A stretch of 64,000 nt of DNA, from NCBI RefSeq assembly GCF_963676935.1, contig NZ_OY781470.1, positions 558,001 to 622,000 of the forward strand, written 5' to 3'. This document shows, one piece after another, positions 8,846 to 17,864 of this stretch. How positions within the stretch are numbered: the first letter of the stretch is position 1; each line of letters opens with the position of its first letter. The DNA is from Halarcobacter sp. (lineage in GTDB: Bacteria; Campylobacterota; Campylobacteria; Campylobacterales; Arcobacteraceae). Both the position numbers and the translations under genes were made by a program. Below the pieces are notes generated by a model that was not told where the DNA came from, ran no database searches, and saw nothing but the letters and a program-made list of their open reading frames with translations.

Positions 8846-8875
8846 AAAAGGCAAGTTTTTTATAACTTGTCTTTT
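8846..8875 (+). terminator. terminator after the secreted protein gene
   Basis: The stem AAAAGGCAAGTT pairs with AACTTGTCTTTT around a short T/A loop and runs into TTTTAATTTT. This has the form of an intrinsic terminator just after the stop at 8845. Confidence 0.75.
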
Positions 8876-9056
8876 AATTTTATGGAAATTTGGATAATTT
8901 TTTAAATTTTATCCTTTTTTCATATATTATGATATACTTCCATTAACAATAGTAAATAATCTAAGTTTTCTTCGTTTTATCTAAATTATAAATAGTTTCT
9001 TAATTAACCTAGCACATTCTCATATTAAATTACTAACAATTATAAAAAGGTAATTA

Positions 9057-10340
9057 ATGTCATTTTCACACCTAGGATTAAATCCTAATATTTTAAAAGC
9101 AATAAAAGAGCAAGGGTATACAAAACCTACTCCTATTCAAAAGCAAGCAATTCCTATCGTATTAGAAAAAAACGATATTTTAGCTGCTGCACAAACAGGT
9201 ACTGGTAAAACAGCTGCATTTACACTTCCATTATTAGAGATAATGAATCGTAAAAAAACAAAAAATGAGAAAAAACACTCTATAAAAGCTCTTATTTTAA
9301 CTCCAACAAGAGAGTTAGCTTCTCAAGTTGCAGAAAATATTGATGCATATTGTAAATATCTTCCTTATAAAACAGCAGTAGTTTTTGGTGGGGTTGGAAT
9401 AAATCCTCAAAAAGCAACTTTAAGAAAAGGTGTTGATATAGTTATAGCAACACCAGGAAGATTATTAGATCATATTTCACAAAAAACAATAGATTTATCA
9501 AAAGTAGATTTTTTAGTTCTTGATGAAGCGGATAGAATGCTTGATATGGGGTTTATTCACGATATTAAAAAGATTGTAACATATATCCCTAAACATAGAC
9601 AAACTCTTTTGTTTTCTGCAACATTTTCAAATGAGATAAAAAAACTATCACAATCATTTTTAGATAATCCAAAACTAATAGAGGTTGCAAGAAGCAATAC
9701 TTTGACAAAACAAGTTTCCCAAGTGGTTCATTATGTTAAGAAAGATAGAAAAAGAGACCTTTTAGTTTCTTTATTATCATCTCAAAGCTGGAATCAAGTT
9801 CTTGTTTTTACAAGAACAAAACATGGTGCAAATAAGTTATGTGAATTTTTAAATAGAAATAATATAAATTCCCTTGCTATACATGGTGGAAAATCACAAG
9901 GTGCAAGAACAACCGCCTTAAAAGATTTTAAACTAAAAAAGACAAGAGTATTAGTTGCAACTGATATTGCAGCTAGGGGGCTTGATATTGAACAACTTCC
10001 CCATGTAATAAATTTTGAGTTACCTAATGTTCCTGAAGATTATGTTCATAGAATTGGAAGAACAGGTAGGGCAGGAAATATTGGAGAAGCTATATCTTTA
10101 GTTTGTGATGAAGAGTTTCAATTTTTAAAAGATATAGAAAAACTTACAAAAACAGATATTCCTATAAAAACTGTTGAAGGGTTTACAGTAGTAAAATTAA
10201 ATAGGGTAAGCAAAAAATCCACTTCATCAAATAGTTCTAGAAGAAATAGAACAAATAGTAGAAATCGTAAAAATAATGATAACTCTAGAAGTACTAGAAG
10301 AGATAGACCAAGTCAAGAAAGAAGAAAACAAAGAGTTTAA
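9057..10340 (+). CDS. rhlE: DEAD-box ATP-dependent RNA helicase, RhlE type
   Basis: This is an RNA helicase for ribosome assembly, RNA turnover or cold growth. All core motifs are present in the 427-residue protein: Q motif [11 protein letters not shown], Walker [10 protein letters not shown], Ia [14 protein letters not shown] (about 155-158), III SAT, and [10 protein letters not shown] in the second RecA domain. The last 60 residues form a low-complexity Ser/Arg/Asn tail, typical of RNA-contacting extensions. A 210-base region without genes precedes it, holding a GGAT...ATCC stem-loop near 8891-8912, so a long, possibly temperature-responsive leader is conceivable. Ribosome site AAAAAGGT. 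Confidence 0.93.
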   Translation: MSFSHLGLNPNILKAIKEQGYTKPTPIQKQAIPIVLEKNDILAAAQTGTGKTAAFTLPLLEIMNRKKTKNEKKHSIKALILTPTRELASQVAENIDAYCKYLPYKTAVVFGGVGINPQKATLRKGVDIVIATPGRLLDHISQKTIDLSKVDFLVLDEADRMLDMGFIHDIKKIVTYIPKHRQTLLFSATFSNEIKKLSQSFLDNPKLIEVARSNTLTKQVSQVVHYVKKDRKRDLLVSLLSSQSWNQVLVFTRTKHGANKLCEFLNRNNINSLAIHGGKSQGARTTALKDFKLKKTRVLVATDIAARGLDIEQLPHVINFELPNVPEDYVHRIGRTGRAGNIGEAISLVCDEEFQFLKDIEKLTKTDIPIKTVEGFTVVKLNRVSKKSTSSNSSRRNRTNSRNRKNNDNSRSTRRDRPSQERRKQRV

Positions 10341-10369
10341 AAAAGATAAGAGTTTAACTCTTATCTTTT
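10341..10369. terminator. bidirectional terminator between the helicase and ackA
   Basis: A 14-bp stem AAAAGATAAGAGTT with AACTCTTATCTTTT leads into T residues on both strands. It lies between convergent genes, immediately after the helicase stop and 4 bases past the ackA stop. Confidence 0.85.
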
Positions 10370-10373
10370 TTTA

Positions 10374-11576
10374 TTAGCATTTACCACCCATAACAACTTT
10401 ATAAGTATCATTAGCAATAACGTATTCTTCATTTGTAGGAATAACAAAGATTCTTGAAGCAGAACCATTAGTAGCAATATCTCTTGCACTACTAGATCTT
10501 TTATTATTTTTAACTGGGTCTAATACTAATCCCATTGCATCTAGACCAGCACAAACTTTTTCTCTAATAAGTGAAGCATTTTCACCAATACCACCAGTGA
10601 AACATAATGCATCTACTCCATCAAGAGCAGCAACATAAGAACCAACATATTTTTTGATGTTGTATGCAACCATATCAACAGCTAATCTACATCTTTCTTC
10701 ACCATTAGTCATACCTTCTAATACTTCTCTTAAGTCAGAAGATTTACCTGAAATTCCTAAGATACCAGATTTTTTATTCATAATATTTAATGCTTCATCA
10801 ATAGTCATACCCTCTTGACTCATCATATATTGTAATGCACCAGCACCAACATCACCAGATCTAGTACCCATCATAAGACCTTGAATAGGTGTTAATCCCA
10901 TAGATGTATCAATACATTTTCCATCTTGTACAGCTGAAACAGAAGAACCATTACCTAAGTGGCAAACAATAATTCTTGTATTGTGTTTTTTATCTAACAT
11001 TTGTCTAGCTTCATTTGAAACGAAGTAGTGAGATGTACCATGGAAACCATATTTTCTAATACCATGTTTAGTGTATTGATCATATGGTAATGCATACATA
11101 TATGCATAATCTGGCATTGTTTGGTGGAATGCAGTATCAAATACAGCTACATTTGGTTTCCCTGGCATTAATTCTTGACAGATCTCCATACCAAGAATAT
11201 TTGCAGGATTGTGTAAAGGTGCAAGTGGAATAAGTCTTTTCATAGTTTCAATTACTTTATTTGTAACCATTACTGAACCAGAGAACTCTTCTCCCCCATG
11301 AACAGCTCTATGCCCAATAGCTTCTATGTCATTAATAGAATCAATAACCTTACCCTCACCAGCAGTAAGAGTAGATAAAACAGCCTCAATAGCTTCTTTG
11401 TGAGTTGGCATATCGATTTCAAGTTTAAGCTCTTTACCATCACCAAACTCGTGCTTTAAAACACCATCAATACCAATTCTTTCACAAATACCAGAAGCAA
11501 AAACTTTCTTGATAATTGGATTCATTAACTGATACTTTAATGATGAACTTCCTGCGTTTAAAATAAATACTAACAT
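10374..11576 (-). CDS. ackA: acetate kinase, copy 1
   Basis: AckA interconverts acetyl phosphate plus ADP and acetate plus ATP. The 400-residue protein has the expected length and motifs: LNAGSSSLKYQ at the N-terminus, GHRAVHGG, VFDTAFHQTMP with the catalytic Asp, FHGTSH, GTRSGDVG with the active Arg, and PTNEEYVIA near the end. It is 32 bases downstream of pta and shares its message. Its first 46 or so codons are nearly the same as those of copy 2 at DNA level, while the rest has diverged, which marks the edge of a homogenised tract. Confidence 0.96.
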   Translation of the reverse strand: MLVFILNAGSSSLKYQLMNPIIKKVFASGICERIGIDGVLKHEFGDGKELKLEIDMPTHKEAIEAVLSTLTAGEGKVIDSINDIEAIGHRAVHGGEEFSGSVMVTNKVIETMKRLIPLAPLHNPANILGMEICQELMPGKPNVAVFDTAFHQTMPDYAYMYALPYDQYTKHGIRKYGFHGTSHYFVSNEARQMLDKKHNTRIIVCHLGNGSSVSAVQDGKCIDTSMGLTPIQGLMMGTRSGDVGAGALQYMMSQEGMTIDEALNIMNKKSGILGISGKSSDLREVLEGMTNGEERCRLAVDMVAYNIKKYVGSYVAALDGVDALCFTGGIGENASLIREKVCAGLDAMGLVLDPVKNNKRSSSARDIATNGSASRIFVIPTNEEYVIANDTYKVVMGGKC

Positions 11577-11608
11577 GTCTTTTCCCTTTTTTTAGTCTAT
11601 ATTGTAAA

Positions 11609-12601
11609 TTAAATTTGTGTTGCTGTAATAGCTACTAAGTTTGCGATGTCTTCAACTGAACAACCTCTTGAAAGGTCATTAACAGGTTTAGCAAGACCTT
11701 GAACAACAGGACCGTGTGCATTAGCACCAGCAAATCTTTGAACAAGTTTATAACCAATGTTTCCAGATTGTAAATCAGGAAATACAAGTACGTTTGCTTT
11801 ACCAGCTACTTTTGAATCAGGTGCTTTTTTAGCCCCAATAGCTTCAACAATAGCAGCATCAGCTTGCATCTCACCATCAAATGCGAAATCAACATTTCTT
11901 TCAGTTAAAATATCAACAGCATATTGAACTTTGTCAACAAGTGGATGATTAGCACTTCCTTTTGTAGAGAAAGATAACATAGCAACTCTAGGATCAATTC
12001 CAACAACAGATTTTGCAGTAGCAGCAGTAGCACAAGCAATGTCAGCAAGTTGTTCAGCATTTGGCTCAGGAATTACCGCACAGTCAGCGAATAATATAAG
12101 CCCATTATCTCCAAATTTTCCATCAGCAGTTTCCATAATAAATGCTGAAGAAACAGTATTTATACCAGGAGCAGTTTTGATAACTTGAATAGCAGCTCTT
12201 AATACGTCAGCAGTAGGTGAGTTTGAACCTGCAACAAGCCCATGTGCATCACCAAGTCTAACCATCATACAACCAAAGAATCTAGGTTCAGTAGTCATAA
12301 TCTCAGTAGCTTCCTCTTTAGAAAGACCTTTTGACTTTCTAAGCTCAACTAACTCGTCAACATACTTTTCAATGCCATCATAAGATTTTGGATCAATAAT
12401 TGTAGCACCATCAATATTAGCACCACAAGCAGCGGCATCAGCTTTAATTGTATCTTCATTCCCAATTAAAACTACATTAGCAGTTTTTTCTTCCAGAACC
12501 ATTTGTGTTGCTTTTAACACTCTTTCATCTTCTGATTCTGGAAGAACTATAGTTCTTAGTTCTTTTTTTGCATTCTCTTTAATACTCTCTATTAAACCCA
12601 T
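11609..12601 (-). CDS. pta: phosphate acetyltransferase, copy 1
   Basis: Pta converts acetyl-CoA and phosphate to acetyl phosphate, the partner step of AckA. The 330-residue protein is the short form with only the PTA/PTB domain, without the regulatory N-terminal domains of the enteric enzyme. Motifs include VLPESEDERVLKA at the N-terminus, GLVAGSNSPTADVLRAA and SFSTKGSANHP. The protein is identical residue for residue to copy 2 (14008-15000), and I found no base difference between the two genes. Upstream lie TATAAT and two operator-like repeats. Confidence 0.96.
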   Translation of the reverse strand: MGLIESIKENAKKELRTIVLPESEDERVLKATQMVLEEKTANVVLIGNEDTIKADAAACGANIDGATIIDPKSYDGIEKYVDELVELRKSKGLSKEEATEIMTTEPRFFGCMMVRLGDAHGLVAGSNSPTADVLRAAIQVIKTAPGINTVSSAFIMETADGKFGDNGLILFADCAVIPEPNAEQLADIACATAATAKSVVGIDPRVAMLSFSTKGSANHPLVDKVQYAVDILTERNVDFAFDGEMQADAAIVEAIGAKKAPDSKVAGKANVLVFPDLQSGNIGYKLVQRFAGANAHGPVVQGLAKPVNDLSRGCSVEDIANLVAITATQI

Positions 12602-12630
12602 TCATGCGTCCTTTCTTGTAAATTCAATAA

Positions 12631-12664
12631 ATTATAATATTGAAGAGTAGCATAAAAATAGCAT
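12631..12664 (-). promoter_or_regulatory. pta copy 1 promoter with ATGCTA direct repeat
   Basis: On the minus strand ATGCTA-TTTTT-ATGCTA (12664 to 12648) is followed after 11 bases by TATAAT (12636 to 12631), and the pta start comes 29 bases later. The repeat has an 11-bp period, so both half-sites face the same side of the helix, and it covers the -35 area, as expected for an activator that contacts RNA polymerase. The same repeat with the same 11-base gap to a -10 occurs before the symporter operon at 29544. Confidence 0.65.
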
Positions 12665-12708
12665 TTAAAAAAAAATTAGGTTTAATAATAATACAAAAAT
12701 AAATTTTG

Positions 12709-12725
12709 TGTATAAAAGTAGTACA
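12709..12725. promoter_or_regulatory. TGTATA-N5-AGTACA operator-like site upstream of pta copy 1
   Basis: The site reads TGTATA AAAGT AGTACA. It is a relaxed form of TGTACA-N5-TGTACA, which occurs twice upstream of the actP operon at 22392. It lies 44 bases upstream of the ATGCTA repeat, exactly as at the second pta. Confidence 0.45.
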
Positions 12726-12781
12726 TCAATCTTACATAAGTATAATTTTCTTACTTTTATACGAAATATTTCTTATTATGT

Positions 12782-13975
12782 TTATGATTGTGAAACTACT
12801 TTGTATGTATCATTAGCAATAACATATTCCTCATTTGTTGGTATTACAAAAATTCTTGCACTTGAACTATTTGTTGCAATATCTCTTGAATCACTTCTCT
12901 TTTTATTGTTTTTTATTGGGTCAAGAACTAATCCCATACCATCAAGTCCTGTACATACAATTTCTCTAATAAGTGCAGAGTTTTCCCCAATTCCACCAGT
13001 GAAACATAAAGCATCAATTCCATCAAGAGCAGCAACATAAGAACCAACATATTTTTTGATGTTGTATGCAACCATGTCTACAGCTAATCTACATCTTTCA
13101 TCTGTATCCATATTTGCCAATACTTCTCTTAAGTCAGAAGATTTACCAGATATTCCTAAGATACCAGATTTTTTATTCATAAGTTCAGTTATTTGATCTA
13201 TATCTAAACCCTCTTGCTTCATCATATAACTAATTGCACCAGCACCAACATCACCAGATCTAGTACCCATCATAAGACCTTGAACAGGTGTTAATCCCAT
13301 AGATGTATCAATAGATTTTCCATTTAATACAGCAGTTACAGAAGAACCATTACCTAAGTGACAAACTACAATTCTTGTATTGTGTTTTTTATCAAGCATT
13401 CCTCTAGCTTCATTTGAAACATAATAATGAGATGTACCATGGAAACCATATTTTCTGATAGCGTGTTTAGTATATTGATCATATGGAAGTGCATACATAT
13501 ATGCATAATCTGGCATTGTTTGGTGAAATACTGTATCAAACACTGTAACATTTGGTTTCCCTGGCATTAACTCTTGGCAGATTTTAATACCAAGAATATT
13601 TGCAGGATTGTGTAAAGGAGCAAGTGGGATAAGTCTTTCAATTTCTGTTAAAACTTCATCAGTTACTAAAACAGAGCTTTTAAATGATTCTCCCCCATGT
13701 GCAACTCTGTGACCAATAGCTTCTATGTCATTAATAGAATCAATAACTTTACCCTCACCAGTAGTAAGAATAGATAAAACAGCCTCAATAGCTTCTTTGT
13801 GAGTTGGCATATCGATTTCAAGTTTAAGCTCTTTATCATCACCAAACTCGTGCTTTAAAACACCATCAATACCAATTCTTTCACAAATACCAGAAGCAAA
13901 AACTTTCTTGATAATTGGATTCATTAACTGATACTTTAATGATGAACTTCCTGCGTTTAAAATAAATACTAACAT
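12782..13975 (-). CDS. ackA: acetate kinase, copy 2
   Basis: This second AckA of 397 residues carries the same motifs as copy 1: LNAGSSSLKYQ, FDTVFHQ with the catalytic Asp, FHGTSHYY, GTRSGDVG and PTNEEYVIA. The GHRVAHGG segment differs from GHRAVHGG of copy 1, and many substitutions follow from there to the C-terminus. It lies 32 bases downstream of pta copy 2, the same gap as in the first operon. All catalytic residues are intact, so it should be active. It appears to be a tandem duplicate of the pta-ackA operon that has been partly homogenised. Confidence 0.95.
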   Translation of the reverse strand: MLVFILNAGSSSLKYQLMNPIIKKVFASGICERIGIDGVLKHEFGDDKELKLEIDMPTHKEAIEAVLSILTTGEGKVIDSINDIEAIGHRVAHGGESFKSSVLVTDEVLTEIERLIPLAPLHNPANILGIKICQELMPGKPNVTVFDTVFHQTMPDYAYMYALPYDQYTKHAIRKYGFHGTSHYYVSNEARGMLDKKHNTRIVVCHLGNGSSVTAVLNGKSIDTSMGLTPVQGLMMGTRSGDVGAGAISYMMKQEGLDIDQITELMNKKSGILGISGKSSDLREVLANMDTDERCRLAVDMVAYNIKKYVGSYVAALDGIDALCFTGGIGENSALIREIVCTGLDGMGLVLDPIKNNKKRSDSRDIATNSSSARIFVIPTNEEYVIANDTYKVVSQS

Positions 13976-14007
13976 GTCTTTTCCCTTTTTTTAGTCTATA
14001 TTGTAAA

Positions 14008-15000
14008 TTAAATTTGTGTTGCTGTAATAGCTACTAAGTTTGCGATGTCTTCAACTGAACAACCTCTTGAAAGGTCATTAACAGGTTTAGCAAGACCTTG
14101 AACAACAGGACCGTGTGCATTAGCACCAGCAAATCTTTGAACAAGTTTATAACCAATGTTTCCAGATTGTAAATCAGGAAATACAAGTACGTTTGCTTTA
14201 CCAGCTACTTTTGAATCAGGTGCTTTTTTAGCCCCAATAGCTTCAACAATAGCAGCATCAGCTTGCATCTCACCATCAAATGCGAAATCAACATTTCTTT
14301 CAGTTAAAATATCAACAGCATATTGAACTTTGTCAACAAGTGGATGATTAGCACTTCCTTTTGTAGAGAAAGATAACATAGCAACTCTAGGATCAATTCC
14401 AACAACAGATTTTGCAGTAGCAGCAGTAGCACAAGCAATGTCAGCAAGTTGTTCAGCATTTGGCTCAGGAATTACCGCACAGTCAGCGAATAATATAAGC
14501 CCATTATCTCCAAATTTTCCATCAGCAGTTTCCATAATAAATGCTGAAGAAACAGTATTTATACCAGGAGCAGTTTTGATAACTTGAATAGCAGCTCTTA
14601 ATACGTCAGCAGTAGGTGAGTTTGAACCTGCAACAAGCCCATGTGCATCACCAAGTCTAACCATCATACAACCAAAGAATCTAGGTTCAGTAGTCATAAT
14701 CTCAGTAGCTTCCTCTTTAGAAAGACCTTTTGACTTTCTAAGCTCAACTAACTCGTCAACATACTTTTCAATGCCATCATAAGATTTTGGATCAATAATT
14801 GTAGCACCATCAATATTAGCACCACAAGCAGCGGCATCAGCTTTAATTGTATCTTCATTCCCAATTAAAACTACATTAGCAGTTTTTTCTTCCAGAACCA
14901 TTTGTGTTGCTTTTAACACTCTTTCATCTTCTGATTCTGGAAGAACTATAGTTCTTAGTTCTTTTTTTGCATTCTCTTTAATACTCTCTATTAAACCCAT
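14008..15000 (-). CDS. pta: phosphate acetyltransferase, copy 2
   Basis: This gene encodes the same 330 residues as copy 1 and appears identical in DNA, offset by exactly 2399 bases. It heads the second pta-ackA operon. Sequence beyond the start codon differs from copy 1 within three bases, except for the regulatory repeats. The two genes therefore have different leaders and perhaps different expression while making the same enzyme. Ribosome site AAGGA lies 9 bases before the ATG. Confidence 0.96.
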   Translation of the reverse strand: MGLIESIKENAKKELRTIVLPESEDERVLKATQMVLEEKTANVVLIGNEDTIKADAAACGANIDGATIIDPKSYDGIEKYVDELVELRKSKGLSKEEATEIMTTEPRFFGCMMVRLGDAHGLVAGSNSPTADVLRAAIQVIKTAPGINTVSSAFIMETADGKFGDNGLILFADCAVIPEPNAEQLADIACATAATAKSVVGIDPRVAMLSFSTKGSANHPLVDKVQYAVDILTERNVDFAFDGEMQADAAIVEAIGAKKAPDSKVAGKANVLVFPDLQSGNIGYKLVQRFAGANAHGPVVQGLAKPVNDLSRGCSVEDIANLVAITATQI

Positions 15001-15026
15001 TTAAATTGTCCTTCATATAATAATTA

Positions 15027-15058
15027 CTTATATATGAATCGTAGCATAAAAATAGCAT
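15027..15058 (-). promoter_or_regulatory. pta copy 2 promoter with ATGCTA direct repeat
   Basis: On the minus strand ATGCTA-TTTTT-ATGCTA (15058 to 15042) lies upstream of TATAAG (15032 to 15027), a possible -10, with a 9-base gap. The repeat is identical to that of pta copy 1 although the leader between it and the gene is otherwise unrelated. Confidence 0.6.
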
Positions 15059-15102
15059 TTTAAAAAGTTTTAAAAGAAAATATTGATTAAAATTTATATA
15101 AG

Positions 15103-15119
15103 TGTAGAAAATTAGTACA
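15103..15119. promoter_or_regulatory. TGTAGA-N5-AGTACA operator-like site upstream of pta copy 2
   Basis: The site reads TGTAGA AAATT AGTACA and sits 44 bases upstream of the ATGCTA repeat, the same distance as at pta copy 1, in otherwise diverged sequence. Confidence 0.45.
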
Positions 15120-15162
15120 CTATTTTGACATAATTAAAATAGTGTTACTATTTTTCACAAGA

Positions 15163-15477
15163 CTAACAACACTCTTGTTCACATTTATTTAATGCATCAA
15201 TTGCTTGCTCATCTTCAGCTTTTTCAAAAAGTTCATCAAGATAAAAACTATTTGAACAAACTAAATATAATAGTTCTTCTTTAGTATCTGACTTTGGGTC
15301 TCTGTCATAATATGCTTGAGGAATCATTGGCACAATTTTTTTCCAATAAATATTCATATTTTTTGGATTTTCTAATACCCTTAACATATTATCAATAACA
15401 ACACAAGCATTTTCAAAGCAATCTATATTTTTGAAACTTTCATAACTTTCATCAACTTTTATTTCTAACTTTGACAT
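15163..15477 (-). CDS. uncharacterised 104-residue soluble protein
   Basis: I do not recognise this small protein. It is mixed charged and acidic, has no signal peptide or membrane segment, and ends in CEQECC, with other cysteines at about 20, 25 and 74. The C-terminal Cys cluster could bind a metal. It has a proper start with GGAGAG upstream and is divergent from the AraC-type regulator gene, sharing a 118-base region with TATAAT near 15550. It lies between that regulator and the second pta operon. Confidence 0.7.
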   Translation of the reverse strand: MSKLEIKVDESYESFKNIDCFENACVVIDNMLRVLENPKNMNIYWKKIVPMIPQAYYDRDPKSDTKEELLYLVCSNSFYLDELFEKAEDEQAIDALNKCEQECC

Positions 15478-15595
15478 AATCTCTCCTTCGATTATTAAAT
15501 ATACATTTAATTGTAGATATTATACACAACTACTGCTGGAACTATATGTTATAATATGAAATATCTATTGACATTTTACGAAAATAGGAGTTTAA

Positions 15596-16588
15596 ATGAC
15601 TAAAGTATCCTCTGTTACATTCCAATATGTATTAAAAGCACTACAATTAAATAGTGGTGTATCTATTGATGAAATGTTAGAGGTGATAGATTTAGATAAA
15701 GATATATTAACAAGTACTGATTCCCAAATTGATAGTATAAAATTATCCACGGCCTTTAAATATTGTATGGAAAAAACAGGGGACTTTTCTTTATCTTTGA
15801 AAATTGGTAAATCAATAACATACCATTCTTTAGGAATATTAGGTTACTTGATGTTAAATACTAATTCACTAAAGGAGATGATTGAAAAATTTAATTATTA
15901 TCAAAAACTAATAAGTGGATTTATAAAATTTCATTTAGAAAAAACAAAAGAGTATTATAAATTATCTATTTATATAAATGAAAATCCATCTATAAGTGTA
16001 CCTAGTTTTCATGCAGAAGTACATTTAAGTGCTATACTTTCTATTCTTTCGCAAATTGTAGATAAAAAAATCATCCCTGATAAAACTTGTTTTTCTGGAC
16101 ATAGGGTATCCCACCTTGATGAGTATAAAAAGTTATTTGGAGAGAGAATATTTTTTGAAACAGATGAAAATTCAATATTTTTTAATTATCAGACTTTAAG
16201 AACAAAGGTTAATAATTCTAATCCTGCTATGTTAGGTTATTTTGAGATGCAAGCCAATAAAATTTTAGATGATATGAAAGAGAGTACATTTTACAGTAAA
16301 GTGAAAAAAGAGATTTTAAAAAATATTGGAGAAAATGATATAACTATAGATTTTGTAGCAAGAAAATTAAATACTAGTGTTAGAATATTACAATATAATT
16401 TAAAAGAAGAGAATAAAAAATTTAGGGATGCATTGTTATCTGTTAGGATGAATTTAGCAAGGCATTATATCTCAAATACAAAAATGGATTATAATAGCAT
16501 AGCATTTTATCTAGGATATAGTGAGCCTAGTTCATTTTTTAGAGCTTATAAAAAATATTTCAATAAAACTCCAACACAAAGTAAGTAA
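15596..16588 (+). CDS. AraC-family transcriptional regulator
   Basis: This 330-residue regulator has an N-terminal domain of about 200 residues resembling the Arabinose_bd type of OruR/ArgR-like AraC proteins (SLKIGKSITYHSLGILGYLML) and a C-terminal pair of helix-turn-helix motifs (about 235-328), with the signature ending SIAFYLGYSEPSSFFRAYKKYF and a Pro after NKT. It is the only plus-strand gene in the island, between the acetate genes, and converges with ackA copy 3. A role in controlling the neighbouring acetate genes is inferred from position only. The ligand is not evident. Confidence 0.9.
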   Translation: MTKVSSVTFQYVLKALQLNSGVSIDEMLEVIDLDKDILTSTDSQIDSIKLSTAFKYCMEKTGDFSLSLKIGKSITYHSLGILGYLMLNTNSLKEMIEKFNYYQKLISGFIKFHLEKTKEYYKLSIYINENPSISVPSFHAEVHLSAILSILSQIVDKKIIPDKTCFSGHRVSHLDEYKKLFGERIFFETDENSIFFNYQTLRTKVNNSNPAMLGYFEMQANKILDDMKESTFYSKVKKEILKNIGENDITIDFVARKLNTSVRILQYNLKEENKKFRDALLSVRMNLARHYISNTKMDYNSIAFYLGYSEPSSFFRAYKKYFNKTPTQSK

Positions 16589-16610
16589 AAGGGAAGATTA
16601 CCCTTTTACT
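16584..16610. terminator. bidirectional terminator between araC-type gene and ackA copy 3
   Basis: The 10-bp arms AGTAAAAGGG and CCCTTTTACT flank a 7-base loop. The hairpin includes the stop codons of both convergent genes. Confidence 0.75.
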
Positions 16611-17788
16611 AAGTTGTATGTATCTTGAGCAATAACATACTCTTCATTTGTAGGAATTACATAAATTTTAACAGGAGAATTATCTTTATTAATCTCTCTA
16701 TTCCCACTCTCTCTTTTTTTATTTTTCTTTTTATCAATTTCGATTCCAAGGAATTCTAAGTTTGCACAAGCTTTTTCTCTAATTAAATCTGCATTTTCTC
16801 CAATTCCTGCAGTAAAACAAATAGCATCTACCCCACCTAAAATACCAATATATGAACAAATATATTTTTTGATTCTATTACACATCATCTCAATACATAT
16901 TTTTGACCTATGGTCTCCATCTTTTGCTGCTTTAATTACTTCTCTTAAGTCAGATGAGATTCCAGAAACTCCTAAAATACCAGATTTTTTATTTAAATAA
17001 TTAATCATTTCATGGGAATTCATTCCTTTTTTATCCATTAAATATGGAATTACCCCAGCATCAATATCTCCACTTCTTGTTCCCATTACAAGACCTTCTA
17101 ATGGAGTTAACCCCATAGTTGTATCAATCGATTTACCATCTTTTACTGCACAAATTGACGATCCGTTACCTAAGTGGCAAACTATAACTTTTGATTCTTT
17201 TTTATCTAACATCTGAATAGCTTGGTCAGATACATAATAGTGGCTAGTTCCATGGAAACCATATTTTCTTAGATGGTGTTCTGTATAATCTTCATGTGGA
17301 ACAGCATATAAATAGTTTTCTTCAGGCATAGTTTGATGAAAAGCTGTGTCAAATACTGCAACATTTGGTTTCCCTGGTAATAGTTCTTGACAAATTTTAA
17401 TACCTAAAATATGAGCTGGATTATGAAGTGGTGCTAGTGGAACTAACTCTTCGATTTTCTTTATTACATTATTATTGATTAATATTGATTTGTTAAAATA
17501 TTCTCCACCATGAACAACTCTATGACCTACTGCAGAAATCTCATCAATGTTTGCAATAACTTGTGTATCATCATGTGTTAAGATATCTAACATAAATTCA
17601 ATAGCTTCTTTATGTGTTGGCATTGGATGATCGATTTGTAATTTTCTATGTTCAGCAATTTCATGCTTCATCACTCCATCTATTCCAATTCTTTCACAAA
17701 GCCCTGAAGCTTTTACTTCTGCAGTTGCTACATTTATAAGTTGATATTTTAAAGATGAACTACCTGCATTTAAAACAAGAATTAACAT
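16598..17788 (-). CDS. ackA: acetate kinase, divergent copy 3
   Basis: The 396-residue protein has the complete AckA motif set: LNAGSSSLKYQL, GHRVVHGG, VFDTAFHQ, FHGTSH, GTRSGDID and PTNEEYVIA. It differs across its length from copies 1 and 2 and has a Lys/Asn-rich patch KKKNKKRESGNRE near 345-357. It has no pta partner and its own start with GGGAGAA upstream. It might work in another direction or on another acid such as propionate, but the sequence does not decide this. Neither operator-like repeat is present at its promoter. Confidence 0.93.
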   Translation of the reverse strand: MLILVLNAGSSSLKYQLINVATAEVKASGLCERIGIDGVMKHEIAEHRKLQIDHPMPTHKEAIEFMLDILTHDDTQVIANIDEISAVGHRVVHGGEYFNKSILINNNVIKKIEELVPLAPLHNPAHILGIKICQELLPGKPNVAVFDTAFHQTMPEENYLYAVPHEDYTEHHLRKYGFHGTSHYYVSDQAIQMLDKKESKVIVCHLGNGSSICAVKDGKSIDTTMGLTPLEGLVMGTRSGDIDAGVIPYLMDKKGMNSHEMINYLNKKSGILGVSGISSDLREVIKAAKDGDHRSKICIEMMCNRIKKYICSYIGILGGVDAICFTAGIGENADLIREKACANLEFLGIEIDKKKNKKRESGNREINKDNSPVKIYVIPTNEEYVIAQDTYNLVKG

Positions 17789-17864
17789 TATTTCTTCTCC
17801 CTTATTTTAATTAAATTGAATTATAACTAAGATGTATGTATATAGTGTGTCATTTAAAAGTAAA

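Noticed and set aside
12708-13040. Plus-strand ORF across the ackA copy 2 end
   Set aside because: It is antisense to a well-supported gene and rich in Ser/Ile from the reversed codons.
11609-15000. Doubt that the two pta genes are one gene repeated by assembly error
   Set aside because: Both flanks differ (leaders and ackA bodies), so two loci are supported by the sequence given; a long-read check would still be decisive.
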